Source of the DNA: Pseudomonas sp. IB20
GTDB taxonomy: Bacteria > Pseudomonadota > Gammaproteobacteria > Pseudomonadales > Pseudomonadaceae
Assembly (NCBI RefSeq): GCF_009707325.1
Contig: NZ_CP046103.1
Location: 4,412,744 to 4,476,743 of the forward strand
Length of the DNA stretch: 64,000 nucleotides
Reading direction: 5' to 3'
The translations under genes and the position numbers were made by a program. Below the pieces are notes generated by a model. That model did not search any database, was not told the DNA's origin, and worked only from the letters and a program-made list of their open reading frames with translations. The first letter of the stretch is position 1. Each line of letters begins with the position of its first letter. This document shows, in pieces, positions 1 to 11,278 of this stretch.

Positions 1-193
1 AACAATGCGGTAACACATCCAATTGACTTACCGAGCCCTCATCACGACTATAGGCGTCCCGCTGCCGCCAACCCGGCGCTGAAGGGCGCAATCCAGGCCT
101 TATAAGCACTGCTCTCAAGACAGTGCGCCTGTATAAACGAAGACTCACGCGCGTTACTCGCTGTTTCCAAGCGCCTGAACGAGGACCCTTTTC
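1..193 (+). promoter_or_regulatory. Upstream region of panB with a weak promoter candidate
   Basis: No gene is recognisable here. Frame 1 is open only to a stop at 103-105, and its residues do not resemble the end of FolK, the usual upstream neighbour in Pseudomonas. A possible -35 box TTGACT (23-28) is followed after 17 bases by GACTAT (46-51), a poor -10 match. A ribosome binding site of the GAGGA type lies just before the panB ATG. panB may therefore have its own promoter. Confidence 0.3.
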
Positions 194-994
194 ATGCCAG
201 ACATTACCCTGACCACCTTGCAGAGCCTCAAGCTCAAAGGTGAAAAAATCGCCATGCTGACCTGCTATGACGCCACCTTCGCCCAGGCCTGTTGCCAGGC
301 CGGCGTCGAGGTGCTGCTGGTGGGTGACTCCCTCGGCATGGTTTTGCAAGGGAATGACAGCACCCTGCCCGTCACCACTGATGAACTCGCCTACCACACG
401 GCCAGCGTCAAGCGCGGTAACGACGGCGCCTTCATCATCGCTGACCTGCCGTTCATGGGTTACGCCACCCTCGAACAGACCTTTCAAAACGCCGGCAAAC
501 TGATGCAAGCCGGTGCGCACATGATCAAAGTCGAAGGTGCCGTGTGGCTCGCCGAGCCGATCCGTTTGCTGGCTGAGCGCGGTGTGCCGGTGTGTGCGCA
601 CATGGGCCTGACACCGCAGTCGGTGAACATCCTCGGCGGCTACAAAGTACAAGGCCGTAATGAAGCCCAGGCGCGCCAGATGCGAGCGGATGCCATCGCC
701 CTGGAACAAGCCGGGGCTGCGATGATCGTGCTGGAGTGCGTGCCGAGCGAACTGGCTGCTGAGATCACGCAGGCCGTCAAAGTGCCGGTGATCGGCATTG
801 GCGCAGGTGCCGATACCGATGGCCAGGTTCTGGTGTTGCACGACATGCTCGGCCTGTCGCTGACCGGCCGTGCGCCGAAATTCGTGAAGAACTTCATGGC
901 CGGCCAAGAGAGTATCCAGGCCGCGTTGAGCGCTTACGTCAACGAAGTCAAAGCCGTTACTTTCCCAAGCGCTGAACACGGATTCTCTGCATGA
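194..994 (+). CDS. panB: 3-methyl-2-oxobutanoate hydroxymethyltransferase
   Basis: PanB transfers a hydroxymethyl group from methylene-tetrahydrofolate to alpha-ketoisovalerate, giving ketopantoate, the first committed step of pantothenate (CoA) synthesis in the cytoplasm. The 266-residue protein has the family's usual length and landmarks: VGDSLGM with metal-binding Asp45, ADLPF with Asp84, HMGLTPQ near 136-142, catalytic-type Glu181 in VLECVPSE, and PVIGIGAG near 200. The ATG has GAGGA upstream at about 10 bases. The stop overlaps the panC start (ATGA), so the two genes are translationally coupled. Confidence 0.97.
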   Translation: MPDITLTTLQSLKLKGEKIAMLTCYDATFAQACCQAGVEVLLVGDSLGMVLQGNDSTLPVTTDELAYHTASVKRGNDGAFIIADLPFMGYATLEQTFQNAGKLMQAGAHMIKVEGAVWLAEPIRLLAERGVPVCAHMGLTPQSVNILGGYKVQGRNEAQARQMRADAIALEQAGAAMIVLECVPSELAAEITQAVKVPVIGIGAGADTDGQVLVLHDMLGLSLTGRAPKFVKNFMAGQESIQAALSAYVNEVKAVTFPSAEHGFSA

Positions 995-1842
995 ACACCG
1001 TTAAAACCGTACGAGAACTGCGCGCCGCCGTCGCCCACGCGCGCAGCGCCGGCAAACGCATCGGCTTTGTGCCCACGATGGGCAACCTGCACAGCGGTCA
1101 CGCCACGTTGGTGACCAAGGCCGCGCAGCAGTCGGATTTTGTGGTGGCGAGCATCTTCGTCAACCCGCTGCAATTCGGCGCAGGCGAAGATTTGGACAAG
1201 TACCCTCGCACGCTGGCGGCGGATCAGGAAAAGCTGCTGCAAGCCGGTTGCAACCTGCTGTTCGCGCCGACCGTCGAAGAAATGTACCCCGGCGGCATGA
1301 CCGGCCAGACCCGCGTCAGTGTTCCGCAACTGTCCGAAGGCCTATGCGGCGCCAGCCGCCCCGGGCACTTCGAAGGCGTGGCCACAGTGGTGAGCAAGCT
1401 GTTCAATATGGTCCAGCCGGACATGGCCGTGTTTGGCCAGAAGGATTACCAGCAACTGGCGGTGATCCGCGCCATGGTGCATGACCTGAACATGCCGATC
1501 CAGATCATCGGCGAGCCGACCGTACGTGCCGCTGACGGCCTCGCGCTGTCATCGCGCAACGGCTACCTCACCGACGAGCAGCGTGCCATCGCCCCGGTGC
1601 TGTACCGCAGCCTCAGCCAGATTGCCACGGCGATCAAAGCCGGTGACCACGATTTCGCCAAGCTGCGTGCCGAGCAAATCCAGCACATTGAAGCCGCCGG
1701 CTTGCGCATGGATTACCTCGAAGTGCGCCAAGGCGTGCATTTGCGCCCGGCCACGGGTGAGGATCGCGATGTGGTGATCCTGGTTGCAGCGTATCTGGGG
1801 GCGACTCGCCTGATCGATAACTTGCACCTGAACCTGGCCTGA
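991..1842 (+). CDS. panC: Pantothenate synthetase
   Basis: PanC joins pantoate and beta-alanine using ATP, through a pantoyl-adenylate, to make pantothenate. The 283 residues match the family length. Visible signatures are PTMGNLHSGH (28-37, the HIGH-like nucleotide site), GQKDYQ (149-154) and the KMSKS-equivalent SSRN (187-190). The start codon overlaps the panB stop by four bases. panD, which makes beta-alanine and commonly sits between panC and pgi in Pseudomonas, is absent here: only 243 non-coding bases separate panC from pgi. Confidence 0.97.
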   Translation: MNTVKTVRELRAAVAHARSAGKRIGFVPTMGNLHSGHATLVTKAAQQSDFVVASIFVNPLQFGAGEDLDKYPRTLAADQEKLLQAGCNLLFAPTVEEMYPGGMTGQTRVSVPQLSEGLCGASRPGHFEGVATVVSKLFNMVQPDMAVFGQKDYQQLAVIRAMVHDLNMPIQIIGEPTVRAADGLALSSRNGYLTDEQRAIAPVLYRSLSQIATAIKAGDHDFAKLRAEQIQHIEAAGLRMDYLEVRQGVHLRPATGEDRDVVILVAAYLGATRLIDNLHLNLA

Positions 1843-1892
1843 CCACCCCCGCCTTTTCTCATTGAAAAAACACCGCACCTGTTGCCCTCCCC

Positions 1893-1925
1893 GCTGTGCC
1901 GGTATAAAAAAGTACCGGCCACAGC
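1893..1925 (+). terminator. Hairpin downstream of panC
   Basis: GCTGTGCCGGTA pairs with TACCGG-C-CACAGC around an 8-base A-rich loop, giving a 12-bp stem with one bulged C, 50 bases after the panC stop. No T-tract follows, so it is a weak intrinsic terminator or an mRNA-stabilising structure ending panBC transcripts before pgi. Confidence 0.45.
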
Positions 1926-2085
1926 GCAGACAAAGCCAAGACATATCGACACGCTAGGTTTAATGTAATCGCCCTGCGCCATTGTTGGCGCTGACCGGCA
2001 CCCAACGCCTGATGAAAGACTGGACGTTCCGGATTTAGAAGTGTCCTAAAGGCAAGTCCCCGTAATAAAAAGGAAACCCGCAGCG

Positions 2086-3750
2086 ATGGCGTATTACCGC
2101 ACTCCTCATGACGTTACCGCTCTGCCCGCTTGGCAAGCGCTCAATAAACATCGCCAAGCCATGCAGGATTTCAGCATGCGCGACGCGTTCAATGCCGATC
2201 CCCAGCGCTTTTCCGAGTTCACCTTGAGCAGTTGCGGGCTTTTCCTCGATTACTCGAAAAACCTGATCACGACCGAAACACGCGACCTGCTGGTAGGGCT
2301 GGCCAAGGAAGTCGACCTTAAAGCTGCGATCGACGCGCTCTACGCCGGCGAACCGGTCAACTCCTCCGAAGGCCGCCCGGCTCTGCACACCGCCTTGCGC
2401 CGCCCCGTGGGTGACAAGCTATCGGTCAACGGCGTGAACATCATGCCGGACGTGCACAAAGTGCTGAACCAGATCACCGACCTCGTGGGCCGTATCCACG
2501 ATGGCCTGTGGCGTGGCTACACCGAGAAGCCGATCACTGACGTGGTGAACATCGGCATCGGTGGCTCGTTCCTCGGCCCGGAGCTGGTCTCTGAGGCACT
2601 GTTGTCCTACGCCCATAAAGGCGTGCGCTGCCACTACTTGGCGAACATCGACGGCAGCGAATTCCACGAGCTGACCATGAAGTTGCGCGCCGAGACCACG
2701 CTGTTTATCGTCTCGTCGAAATCCTTCAACACCCTGGAAACCCTGAAAAACGCCCAGGCCGCCCGCGCCTGGTACTTGGCCCAAGGTGGCTCGGAAGCCG
2801 AGCTGTACCGCCACTTCATCGCCGTATCGAGTAACAACGCGGCAGCTGTGGCCTTCGGTATCCGCGAAGAAAACATCTTCCCGATGTGGGACTGGGTCGG
2901 CGGCCGTTACTCGCTGTGGTCAGCCATCGGCTTGCCAATCGCCCTGGCCATCGGCATGTCCAATTTCAAGGAACTGCTGTCCGGTGCCTACACCATGGAC
3001 CAGCATTTCCAGAACGCCCCGTTTGAACAGAACATGCCCGTGCTGCTGGGCTTGCTGGGCGTGTGGTACGGCAACTTCTGGGGTGCGCAGAGCCATGCGA
3101 TCCTGCCGTACGACCATTACCTGCGTAACATCACCAAGCACTTGCAACAGCTGGACATGGAATCCAACGGCAAAAGCGTGCGCCAGGACGGCACGCCAGT
3201 GTCCACCGACACCGGCCCGGTCATCTGGGGCGGCGTCGGCTGCAACGGTCAGCACGCCTACCACCAGTTGCTGCACCAAGGGACCCAACTGATCCCAGCC
3301 GACTTCATCGTGCCGATCGTCAGCTTTAACCCGGTGTCCGACCACCACCAGTGGCTGTACGCCAACTGCCTGTCCCAAAGCCAGGCACTGATGCTCGGCA
3401 AGACCCGCAGCGAAGCCGAAGCCGAACTGCGCGAGAAAGGCCTGGCGGAAGCCGAAGTGCAGAAACTGGCACCACACAAGGTGATCCCGGGCAACCGCCC
3501 GAGCAACACCCTTGTGGTGGAGCGCATCAGCCCACGTCGCCTCGGCGCACTGGTGGCCATGTATGAGCACAAGGTGTTCGTGCAAAGCATGATCTGGGGC
3601 ATCAACGCCTTTGACCAATGGGGCGTTGAGCTGGGCAAGGAGCTGGGCAAGGGCGTTTACAACCGCCTGACCGGCGCCGAAGAAACCCTGGCTGACGATG
3701 CGTCGACACAAGGCCTGATCAACTACTTCCGCGGTCGTCACCGCGGCTGA
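2086..3750 (+). CDS. pgi: Glucose-6-phosphate isomerase
   Basis: Pgi interconverts glucose-6-phosphate and fructose-6-phosphate in the cytoplasm. In Pseudomonas this mainly serves gluconeogenesis and hexose cycling. The 554 residues cover the whole family. Landmarks are IGIGGS (156-161), the sugar-phosphate loop IVSSKSF (208-214), GGRYSLWSAIG (272-282), catalytic Glu359 in DMESNGK, His390 in GCNGQH, and the C-terminal signature FDQWGVELGK with its catalytic Lys. The ATG is preceded by AAGGAAA at suitable distance. A long hairpin follows the stop. Confidence 0.97.
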   Translation: MAYYRTPHDVTALPAWQALNKHRQAMQDFSMRDAFNADPQRFSEFTLSSCGLFLDYSKNLITTETRDLLVGLAKEVDLKAAIDALYAGEPVNSSEGRPALHTALRRPVGDKLSVNGVNIMPDVHKVLNQITDLVGRIHDGLWRGYTEKPITDVVNIGIGGSFLGPELVSEALLSYAHKGVRCHYLANIDGSEFHELTMKLRAETTLFIVSSKSFNTLETLKNAQAARAWYLAQGGSEAELYRHFIAVSSNNAAAVAFGIREENIFPMWDWVGGRYSLWSAIGLPIALAIGMSNFKELLSGAYTMDQHFQNAPFEQNMPVLLGLLGVWYGNFWGAQSHAILPYDHYLRNITKHLQQLDMESNGKSVRQDGTPVSTDTGPVIWGGVGCNGQHAYHQLLHQGTQLIPADFIVPIVSFNPVSDHHQWLYANCLSQSQALMLGKTRSEAEAELREKGLAEAEVQKLAPHKVIPGNRPSNTLVVERISPRRLGALVAMYEHKVFVQSMIWGINAFDQWGVELGKELGKGVYNRLTGAEETLADDASTQGLINYFRGRHRG

Positions 3751-3761
3751 AGCCGGTACAC

Positions 3762-3793
3762 CAAGGCCAACGTCCGTTTGGACGTTGGCCTTG
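3762..3793 (+). terminator. Terminator-like hairpin between pgi and acs
   Basis: A perfect 14-bp stem (CAAGGCCAACGTCC with its complement) closes a GTTT loop, 12 bases after the pgi stop. There is no long T-tract. It probably ends or stabilises the pgi transcript. Confidence 0.6.
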
Positions 3794-3855
3794 AACCCTC
3801 TCCCCACAGCGTGCATCTTTATGCCTTGTCCCGAAAACAAGAATAAGGACCGCTC

Positions 3856-5793
<1,938 letters not shown>

Positions 5794-5810
5794 GAACCTC
5801 TGAAGTCGCC

Positions 5811-6680
5811 ATGGAATTTATCCGCAGCCGTATCGAAACCCAGTTGATGAGCCTTACCGGCTTGTCACTGGGCCAGCTGGACCTGGAAAACCCCAAGGGC
5901 GATCCCGGCCTGTTCGGGCCGGACTCGGTCAGTTGGCAAGTGCATGGCGACTTCAGCAGCATGCTCATTGGCGGCATCAGCGCCTTGATGCTGCAAGCCT
6001 TGCACCCGCTGGCCCTGGCCGGCGTGTGGGACCACTCCAATTTTCGCCAGGACATGCTCGGGCGCTTGCGGCGCACCTCGCAGTTTATTTCCGGCACCAC
6101 CTTCGGTTCGCGCAAAGACGCCGAATGGCTGATCGAAAAAGTGCGCACCATCCACCTGCAAGTGACCGGGCATGCCCCGGACGGGCGGCCTTACGCGGCC
6201 AGCGATCCGGAACTGCTGACGTGGGTGCACGTGGCGGAGGTCAGCAACTTTCTGGCGTCGCACCTGCGCTATTGCAACCCGGGTCTTTCGGGCCGGGATC
6301 AGGACCGTTACTACAGTGAAATCGCCTTGGTCGCCGAGCGCTTGGGCGCTCGGCATGTTCCGCGTTCACGGCAGGAAGTTTCGGATTACCTGGCACGCAT
6401 TCGTCCGCAACTGCTGTGCGACGAGCGCAGCCGCGAAGTGCTGCGCCTGCTGCTCAATGCACCCGCACCCAGCACCTTGGCCAAACCCTTTGGCAGCTTG
6501 ATGATGCAGGCCGGGATCGACCTGCTGCCAGACTGGGCAAGCAGCCTGCTCGAACAGCACCAGAGCCCGTTGCAGCGCCAGCTGATCCGCGCCGGGGTCA
6601 AGCGCAGTGCACCGTTGCTGCGCTGGGCGATGCGCAATGGTTCGGTGCAGCGCGCCCATCGGCGAATGGGGCTGATGTAG
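5811..6680 (+). CDS. MpaB/Lcp-type oxygenase family protein (DUF2236)
   Basis: The 289 residues fit the DUF2236 family, which includes mycophenolate-pathway MpaB and latex-clearing protein and whose characterised members bind b-type haem. The region around 40-75 (LIGGISALMLQALHPLALAGVWDHS) and the conserved HVAEVSNFL and RPQLL stretches are typical. Histidines in QALHPLA and VWDHS are the obvious haem-ligand candidates. It is mostly helical, without an export signal. It sits 17 bases after acs and so probably shares its transcript. Its substrate is unknown and the sequence does not suggest one. Confidence 0.85.
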   Translation: MEFIRSRIETQLMSLTGLSLGQLDLENPKGDPGLFGPDSVSWQVHGDFSSMLIGGISALMLQALHPLALAGVWDHSNFRQDMLGRLRRTSQFISGTTFGSRKDAEWLIEKVRTIHLQVTGHAPDGRPYAASDPELLTWVHVAEVSNFLASHLRYCNPGLSGRDQDRYYSEIALVAERLGARHVPRSRQEVSDYLARIRPQLLCDERSREVLRLLLNAPAPSTLAKPFGSLMMQAGIDLLPDWASSLLEQHQSPLQRQLIRAGVKRSAPLLRWAMRNGSVQRAHRRMGLM

Positions 6681-6740
6681 GCGGCGGCTCATAGCTGTTA
6701 AACTCCGCGCCCATATTGACTCGCAAGCAAGGCGCGCTCC

Positions 6741-7757
6741 ATGACTCCCTTGAATCAGGCGCTGCGCGCCGCCCTCGATCAACGCCAAGACCTGATCAAC
6801 ACGCTGCATGCCCAGGGCACCGACTGCTACCGGCTGTTCCACGGCAGCCAGGAAGGCGCCGGCGGCTTGACCATTGACCGTTATGGCCCGCAACTGCTGG
6901 TGCAGAGTTTTCACCAGTCCCTGGAAACAGCCGAGCTGTTGAACCTGCATGAACTGATCAACCAGTTCATGGGCCTGGAATTGCTGCTGGTGTACAACGA
7001 CCGCTCGCGTGGCAATTCGCGGATCGACCGTGAAGACACGGTGTACCGCGCCCAACCGGCGGCACTGGAAGACTTGGTCGGCCACGAATGGGGCCTCAAT
7101 TACCGCGTGCGCGGGCGCCATGCAGGGCAGGACCCGCTGCTGTTTCTCGACCTGCGCAACACCCGTGGCTGGGTCAAGGAACACAGCGCCGGCAAACGTG
7201 TGCTCAACCTATTTGCCTACACCTGTGGCGTGGGCCTGAGCGCGGCAGCCGGTGGCGCCCGCGAGGTGTGCAACCTGGACTTCGCCGAGGGCAACCTGGC
7301 GGTGGGCCGCGAAAACGGTGTGCTCAACCCGCAATTGCCGACCATGGGTTTCGTGCAATCCGACTACTTTCCGGCGATTCGCCAACTGGCGGGCTTGCCG
7401 ATCACTCAGCGCCGCGGCCACAAGCTGCCGAGCTATCCGCGCCTTGAGCAACGCCAATATGACCTGGTGCTGCTCGACCCACCGGCCTGGGCCAAGAGCG
7501 CGTTCGGCACCGTCGACCTGCTGCGCGACTACCAGAGCCTGCTCAAGCCTGCACTGCTCGCTACCGCCGACAATGGCGTGCTGATTTGCTGCAACAACTT
7601 GGCGAAAGTCAGCATGGATGATTGGCGCGAACAGGTGCTGCGTTGCGCCGAAAAAGCCGGGCGCCCGGTACGCGACTGGCAAATCATGGCGCCGGGAGCC
7701 GACTTCCCGTCTCAGGATCAGCAGCCGCCTCTGAAAACCCTGATCCTTCAGTTGTAG
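6741..7757 (+). CDS. Class I SAM-dependent methyltransferase, RlmI-like
   Basis: The 338-residue protein has an N-terminal domain with GLTIDRYG followed by a Rossmann methyltransferase domain. The SAM-binding motif VLNLFAYTCGVG begins at residue 154, and the catalytic-region motif LLDPPAWAKS has its Asp at 246. A CC pair in LICCNN lies where RlmI-family RNA m5C methyltransferases have a catalytic cysteine. The closest functional guess is a 23S rRNA cytosine-C5 methyltransferase; the exact target base cannot be read from sequence. It is separated from the oxygenase gene by 60 bases and may have its own promoter. Confidence 0.85.
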   Translation: MTPLNQALRAALDQRQDLINTLHAQGTDCYRLFHGSQEGAGGLTIDRYGPQLLVQSFHQSLETAELLNLHELINQFMGLELLLVYNDRSRGNSRIDREDTVYRAQPAALEDLVGHEWGLNYRVRGRHAGQDPLLFLDLRNTRGWVKEHSAGKRVLNLFAYTCGVGLSAAAGGAREVCNLDFAEGNLAVGRENGVLNPQLPTMGFVQSDYFPAIRQLAGLPITQRRGHKLPSYPRLEQRQYDLVLLDPPAWAKSAFGTVDLLRDYQSLLKPALLATADNGVLICCNNLAKVSMDDWREQVLRCAEKAGRPVRDWQIMAPGADFPSQDQQPPLKTLILQL

Positions 7758-7844
7758 TACTTTTCCCAAGCAGCCCGGTACTTCGGAACCGAAATCCCGT
7801 GCCATACTCCAAGGCACTCTTGTTCTACATAGATGGCGTCACTC

Positions 7845-10778
7845 ATGCCCAAAGGATTGATCCGCGCCGCTGGCGCCTTGTTGACCGCCCTGGCTCTGTA
7901 CAGCTTGCTGGGCTTTCTGATTCTGCCGGGCATCGCCCTTCGCATTGCCAACCAACAGTTGGCCAATTACGCCACGGTGCCGGCACGCATCGAGCGAATC
8001 GAGCTCAACCCGTTCAGCCTGGAAGTTACGGCATGGGGCTTGAAGATCGGCGAACCGGGCAAGGAGCAGGTGGGTTTCGAGCGTCTCTACGCCAACCTGC
8101 AGATCGATAGTCTCTGGACCCGTGCGCTGCACCTGGCCGATGTGCAGCTGGACCAGCCCAAGACCGAGCTGCTGTTCGACAAGTCCGGCCAACTGAACCT
8201 TGCGCAGTTGTTCAAGCTGCCGCCGAGCGAGCCCACGCCGACTGACCCTAACGCCAAGCCGTTCCCGCTGCGCATCGACAGCATCAAGCTGGCCGGCGGC
8301 TATGTGCACTTTCAAGATTTGCGCCCCAGCGAACCGATCGAATTCCTTTACGACAAACTCGACTTTGAGCTGAAAAACCTCAGCACGCTGCCGGAAGACA
8401 ATGCCAACATGACCTTGGTGGCCGCCGGCCCTCAAGGTGGGCAGATCGACTGGAAAGGCAATTTCAGCCTGATACCGATCACCTCCGAGGGCACGCTGAA
8501 AGTCACCGATGGCAAGATGAAAGCCTGGTGGCCATACGTGCGAGACGCGTTGCCATTGGTGCTGGAAGATGGCGTGCTGAATTTCAGCACCGACTACAAA
8601 TTCAGCCTGGCCAAAGAAACCGAACTGAACCTGACCAACACCGCCGCCAGCATCGCGCCGTTTGCAATCAAGGCACCGGATGGCCGCCCATTGGTGCGCC
8701 TGGAACGCCTGGACGTCAGCGAAACCACGGTGGACCTGGCCAAGCAGCAGGTAGTGGTCGGCAAGATTCGCAGCAACAAGCTGGAAACCTGGGCCGCCCG
8801 CGAAGCCGATGGGCAGTTGGACTGGCAGAAACTGTTCGCCAGCCAACCGAGCAAACCGGCCAAGGCGCCGGAACCTGCCACCGCACCGGCGACAGCCGAC
8901 TCGCCAAAGGCGCAGCCAACAGCACCCAGCAAACCTTGGCAAGTGCTGCTCAAGGATGTGCAACTGCGTAACTATCAGGTGCACCTGGCGGACCGCCAGG
9001 TCAAACCTGCGGTAGCGCTGGAGCTGGGCCCGTTGAATGTCGACGTGCAGAACTTCGACAGCCTGAACCAAAGCCCCTTTACCTTGAAAGTCGATACCGG
9101 CCTGGGCAAGCAAGGCAAGATCCAGGCAACCGGCCAGGTCAACCTCAACCCGATCAGCGCCAAACTCAAAGTGAATACCCAGGACATCGACCTGCGGGTC
9201 GCCCAGTCCTATATCAGCCCGTTCATTCGCCTGGAACTGCGCAGCGGCATGCTCGGCAGTAACTTGGATGTGAACCTTAAAAGCACTGAGCCATTGGCGC
9301 TCCAGATCACCGGCCGCGCTCAGGTCGATCAGTTACACACTCTGGACACCCTCAAGACCCGCGACTTCCTCAAATGGCAGCGCCTGGTGCTGGAAGGTGT
9401 GAACTATCAGCACGGCGACAGCCTGTCGATCGACAAGGTCAACCTGCTGCAGCCGTACGCGCGTTTCATGATCAACGATGACCGCACCACCAACATCGAC
9501 GACTTGCTGATCCCGCAGCCCGCCGACAGTGGCGCCAAATCAGCGGCCAAGCCCGCGGCGAGTAAAGACAAGCCGTTGGGCATTCATATCGGCCAGATCG
9601 CGATCAATGACGGCTCGGCCAACTTCGCCGACTTCAGCCTCACACCCAACTTCGCCACGGCCATCCAGCAGCTCAACGGGCAGATCGGCACTATTGACAG
9701 TCGCCAGGCCAAACCGGCCACCGTCGATATCAAGGGCAAGGTGGATCGCTATGCGCCAGTGACCATCAAGGGCAGCGTGAACCCGTTTGATCCGATGGCG
9801 GCGCTGGATATCGCCACCAGCTTCAAGCGCGTCGAGCTGACCACATTGACGCCGTACTCCGGCAAGTTCGCCGGGTTCCGCATCCGCAAGGGCCGCCTTA
9901 ATCTCGACCTGCACTATGTGATCACCAAGGGCCAGTTGAAGGCTGAAAACAAAGTGGTGGTTGAACAGCTGCAACTGGGAGAGAAAGTCGACAGCGCCGA
10001 TGCCGTGGACTTGCCAATTCGCCTGGCAATCGCCCTGCTCAAGGACTCTGACGGCAAGATCTCCATCGAGCTGCCGGTGACGGGCGACCTGAACAACCCG
10101 CAATTCAGCGTGATGCCGATTGTGTGGCAGACCCTGCGTAACCTAGTGGTGCGCGCGGCGACGGCGCCGTTCAAGTTTATCGGCGGGCTGGTGACTGGCG
10201 GGGGCTCTGAAGACCTGGGCAATGTGTCGTTCGCCGCAGGCTCCAGCGAATTGAACAAAGACGCCGAAGGCGCGCTGAACACCCTGGCCAAGGCGCTGAA
10301 AGAGCGCCCTACCCTGCGCCTGGAAATCGAAGGCACGGCCGCTGCCAGCAGTGACGGGCCGTTCCTCGCCGCAGAGCGTCTGGAACGTGAATACCAATAT
10401 AACTACTACAAGATACTCCAGCGCCGTGGCGATAAAGTCCCGGCCCAGGCTTCGTTGCTTGTCGTACCGGAGAAGGAAAAGGCGCCGCTGCTTGAAGGCA
10501 TCTACCGTACACGCCTGAAACAACAACCACCGGCCGAATGGAAAGACCTGGGCAGCGATGATCGCACTGCGAAGCTGCGTGATGGGTTGATCAAGTTCTG
10601 GGGCGCCAGTGACGTCTTGCTGCGCCAACTGGGGCAAGACCGTGCCAGTGCTATCAAGGACTACCTGGTGGACAAAGGCCAGTTGGAAGATGACCGGGTG
10701 TACTTCATTGATGCCAACCTGGGGCAGGCGCAGAAGGATGGTCGGGTGGTGACGCCGATGCATCTGGATGCTGAGTAA
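7845..10778 (+). CDS. AsmA-like DUF748 envelope protein
   Basis: This large protein (977 residues from the ATG at 7845, 981 from the in-frame ATG at 7833) begins with one membrane segment (GALLTALALYSLLGFLILPG). The rest is a long periplasmic beta-rich region typical of DUF748/AsmA proteins, with repeated IDSIKLAGGYVHF-like strands. A Pro/Ala-rich linker lies near 335-360. The C-terminus has FAAGSSELNKDAEGALNTLA...RPTLRLEIEG, which resembles an OmpA-C-like fold. Family members are thought to act in lipid transport or outer-membrane integrity; this is inference here. Neither start has a strong ribosome binding site, so the start is uncertain by four codons. Confidence 0.88.
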   Translation: MPKGLIRAAGALLTALALYSLLGFLILPGIALRIANQQLANYATVPARIERIELNPFSLEVTAWGLKIGEPGKEQVGFERLYANLQIDSLWTRALHLADVQLDQPKTELLFDKSGQLNLAQLFKLPPSEPTPTDPNAKPFPLRIDSIKLAGGYVHFQDLRPSEPIEFLYDKLDFELKNLSTLPEDNANMTLVAAGPQGGQIDWKGNFSLIPITSEGTLKVTDGKMKAWWPYVRDALPLVLEDGVLNFSTDYKFSLAKETELNLTNTAASIAPFAIKAPDGRPLVRLERLDVSETTVDLAKQQVVVGKIRSNKLETWAAREADGQLDWQKLFASQPSKPAKAPEPATAPATADSPKAQPTAPSKPWQVLLKDVQLRNYQVHLADRQVKPAVALELGPLNVDVQNFDSLNQSPFTLKVDTGLGKQGKIQATGQVNLNPISAKLKVNTQDIDLRVAQSYISPFIRLELRSGMLGSNLDVNLKSTEPLALQITGRAQVDQLHTLDTLKTRDFLKWQRLVLEGVNYQHGDSLSIDKVNLLQPYARFMINDDRTTNIDDLLIPQPADSGAKSAAKPAASKDKPLGIHIGQIAINDGSANFADFSLTPNFATAIQQLNGQIGTIDSRQAKPATVDIKGKVDRYAPVTIKGSVNPFDPMAALDIATSFKRVELTTLTPYSGKFAGFRIRKGRLNLDLHYVITKGQLKAENKVVVEQLQLGEKVDSADAVDLPIRLAIALLKDSDGKISIELPVTGDLNNPQFSVMPIVWQTLRNLVVRAATAPFKFIGGLVTGGGSEDLGNVSFAAGSSELNKDAEGALNTLAKALKERPTLRLEIEGTAAASSDGPFLAAERLEREYQYNYYKILQRRGDKVPAQASLLVVPEKEKAPLLEGIYRTRLKQQPPAEWKDLGSDDRTAKLRDGLIKFWGASDVLLRQLGQDRASAIKDYLVDKGQLEDDRVYFIDANLGQAQKDGRVVTPMHLDAE

Positions 10779-10801
10779 CACCTGAGCGGCACCATGCAAA
10801 T

Positions 10802-10886
10802 GTGGGAGCTGGCTTGCCTGCGATGCAGACACCTCGGTCATTCAGTTGAATCGAGGTGTTGCTATCGCAGGCAAGCCAGCTCCCAC
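10802..10886. repeat. REP pair in inverted orientation (REPIN)
   Basis: A 23-base arm beginning GTGGGAGCTGGCTTGCCTGC is matched by its exact complement ending GCTCCCAC. The interior GCAGACACCTCG / CGAGGTGTTGC also pairs, so the whole 85-base segment can fold into one hairpin. The sequence is of the Pseudomonas REP type. It lies between the convergent DUF748 and BON genes. Confidence 0.85.
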
Positions 10887-10933
10887 GTTTGTTTTGGGTC
10901 GGCCTGGAGATTTTGTTTCTGCTCAGAATAGAA

Positions 10934-10961
10934 CAGGCCCCGACACAAGTGCCGGGGCCTG
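10934..10961 (-). terminator. Intrinsic terminator of the BON-domain gene
   Basis: On the minus strand CAGGCCCCG pairs with CGGGGCCTG around a 10-base loop and is followed by the T-rich stretch TTCTATTCTG. It lies about 110 bases beyond the end of the second BON domain. Confidence 0.75.
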
Positions 10962-11068
10962 TAATGACCACATCCGTGTGGTCGGTCGCATGAACTCCAG
11001 AGGTGCACCGGGTGGATATCTAACTCACCCTAAGCCGCCGCTTTACAGTTCAGACGAGACGTTAAGCG

Positions 11069-11278
11069 TTACTCTGCTTTCAGGCCATCGGCCGATACAG
11101 CTTTAACGCCTTTGATTTTCTTAGTGATATTTACCGCGGTAGTTTTCTGCGCTTCAGTCACTGCGACGGAAGAGGACAGGGACACTACACCTTTGTTGGT
11201 TTCGACTTTAATGTCGGTGCCAGGAATGCCTTTCTCGGTTACCAGGTCAGCTTTCACTTTGGTGGTAATCCAGGTATC
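11069..11278 (-). pseudogene. Second BON domain, out of frame with its gene
   Basis: These 69 codons (DTWITTKVKADL to SADGLKAE) encode a complete BON domain closely similar to the one just upstream, but in the +1 frame relative to it. The fragment has no start codon or ribosome binding site of its own at the domain boundary. Reading AAG-GCG-CCC-TGA with a +1 slip at CCC would give ...KAP-DTWITT... and fuse the two domains into a 196-residue protein with a signal peptide and two BON domains, as in OsmY. It is either the downstream part of a frameshifted gene or the product of recoding. Confidence 0.7.
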
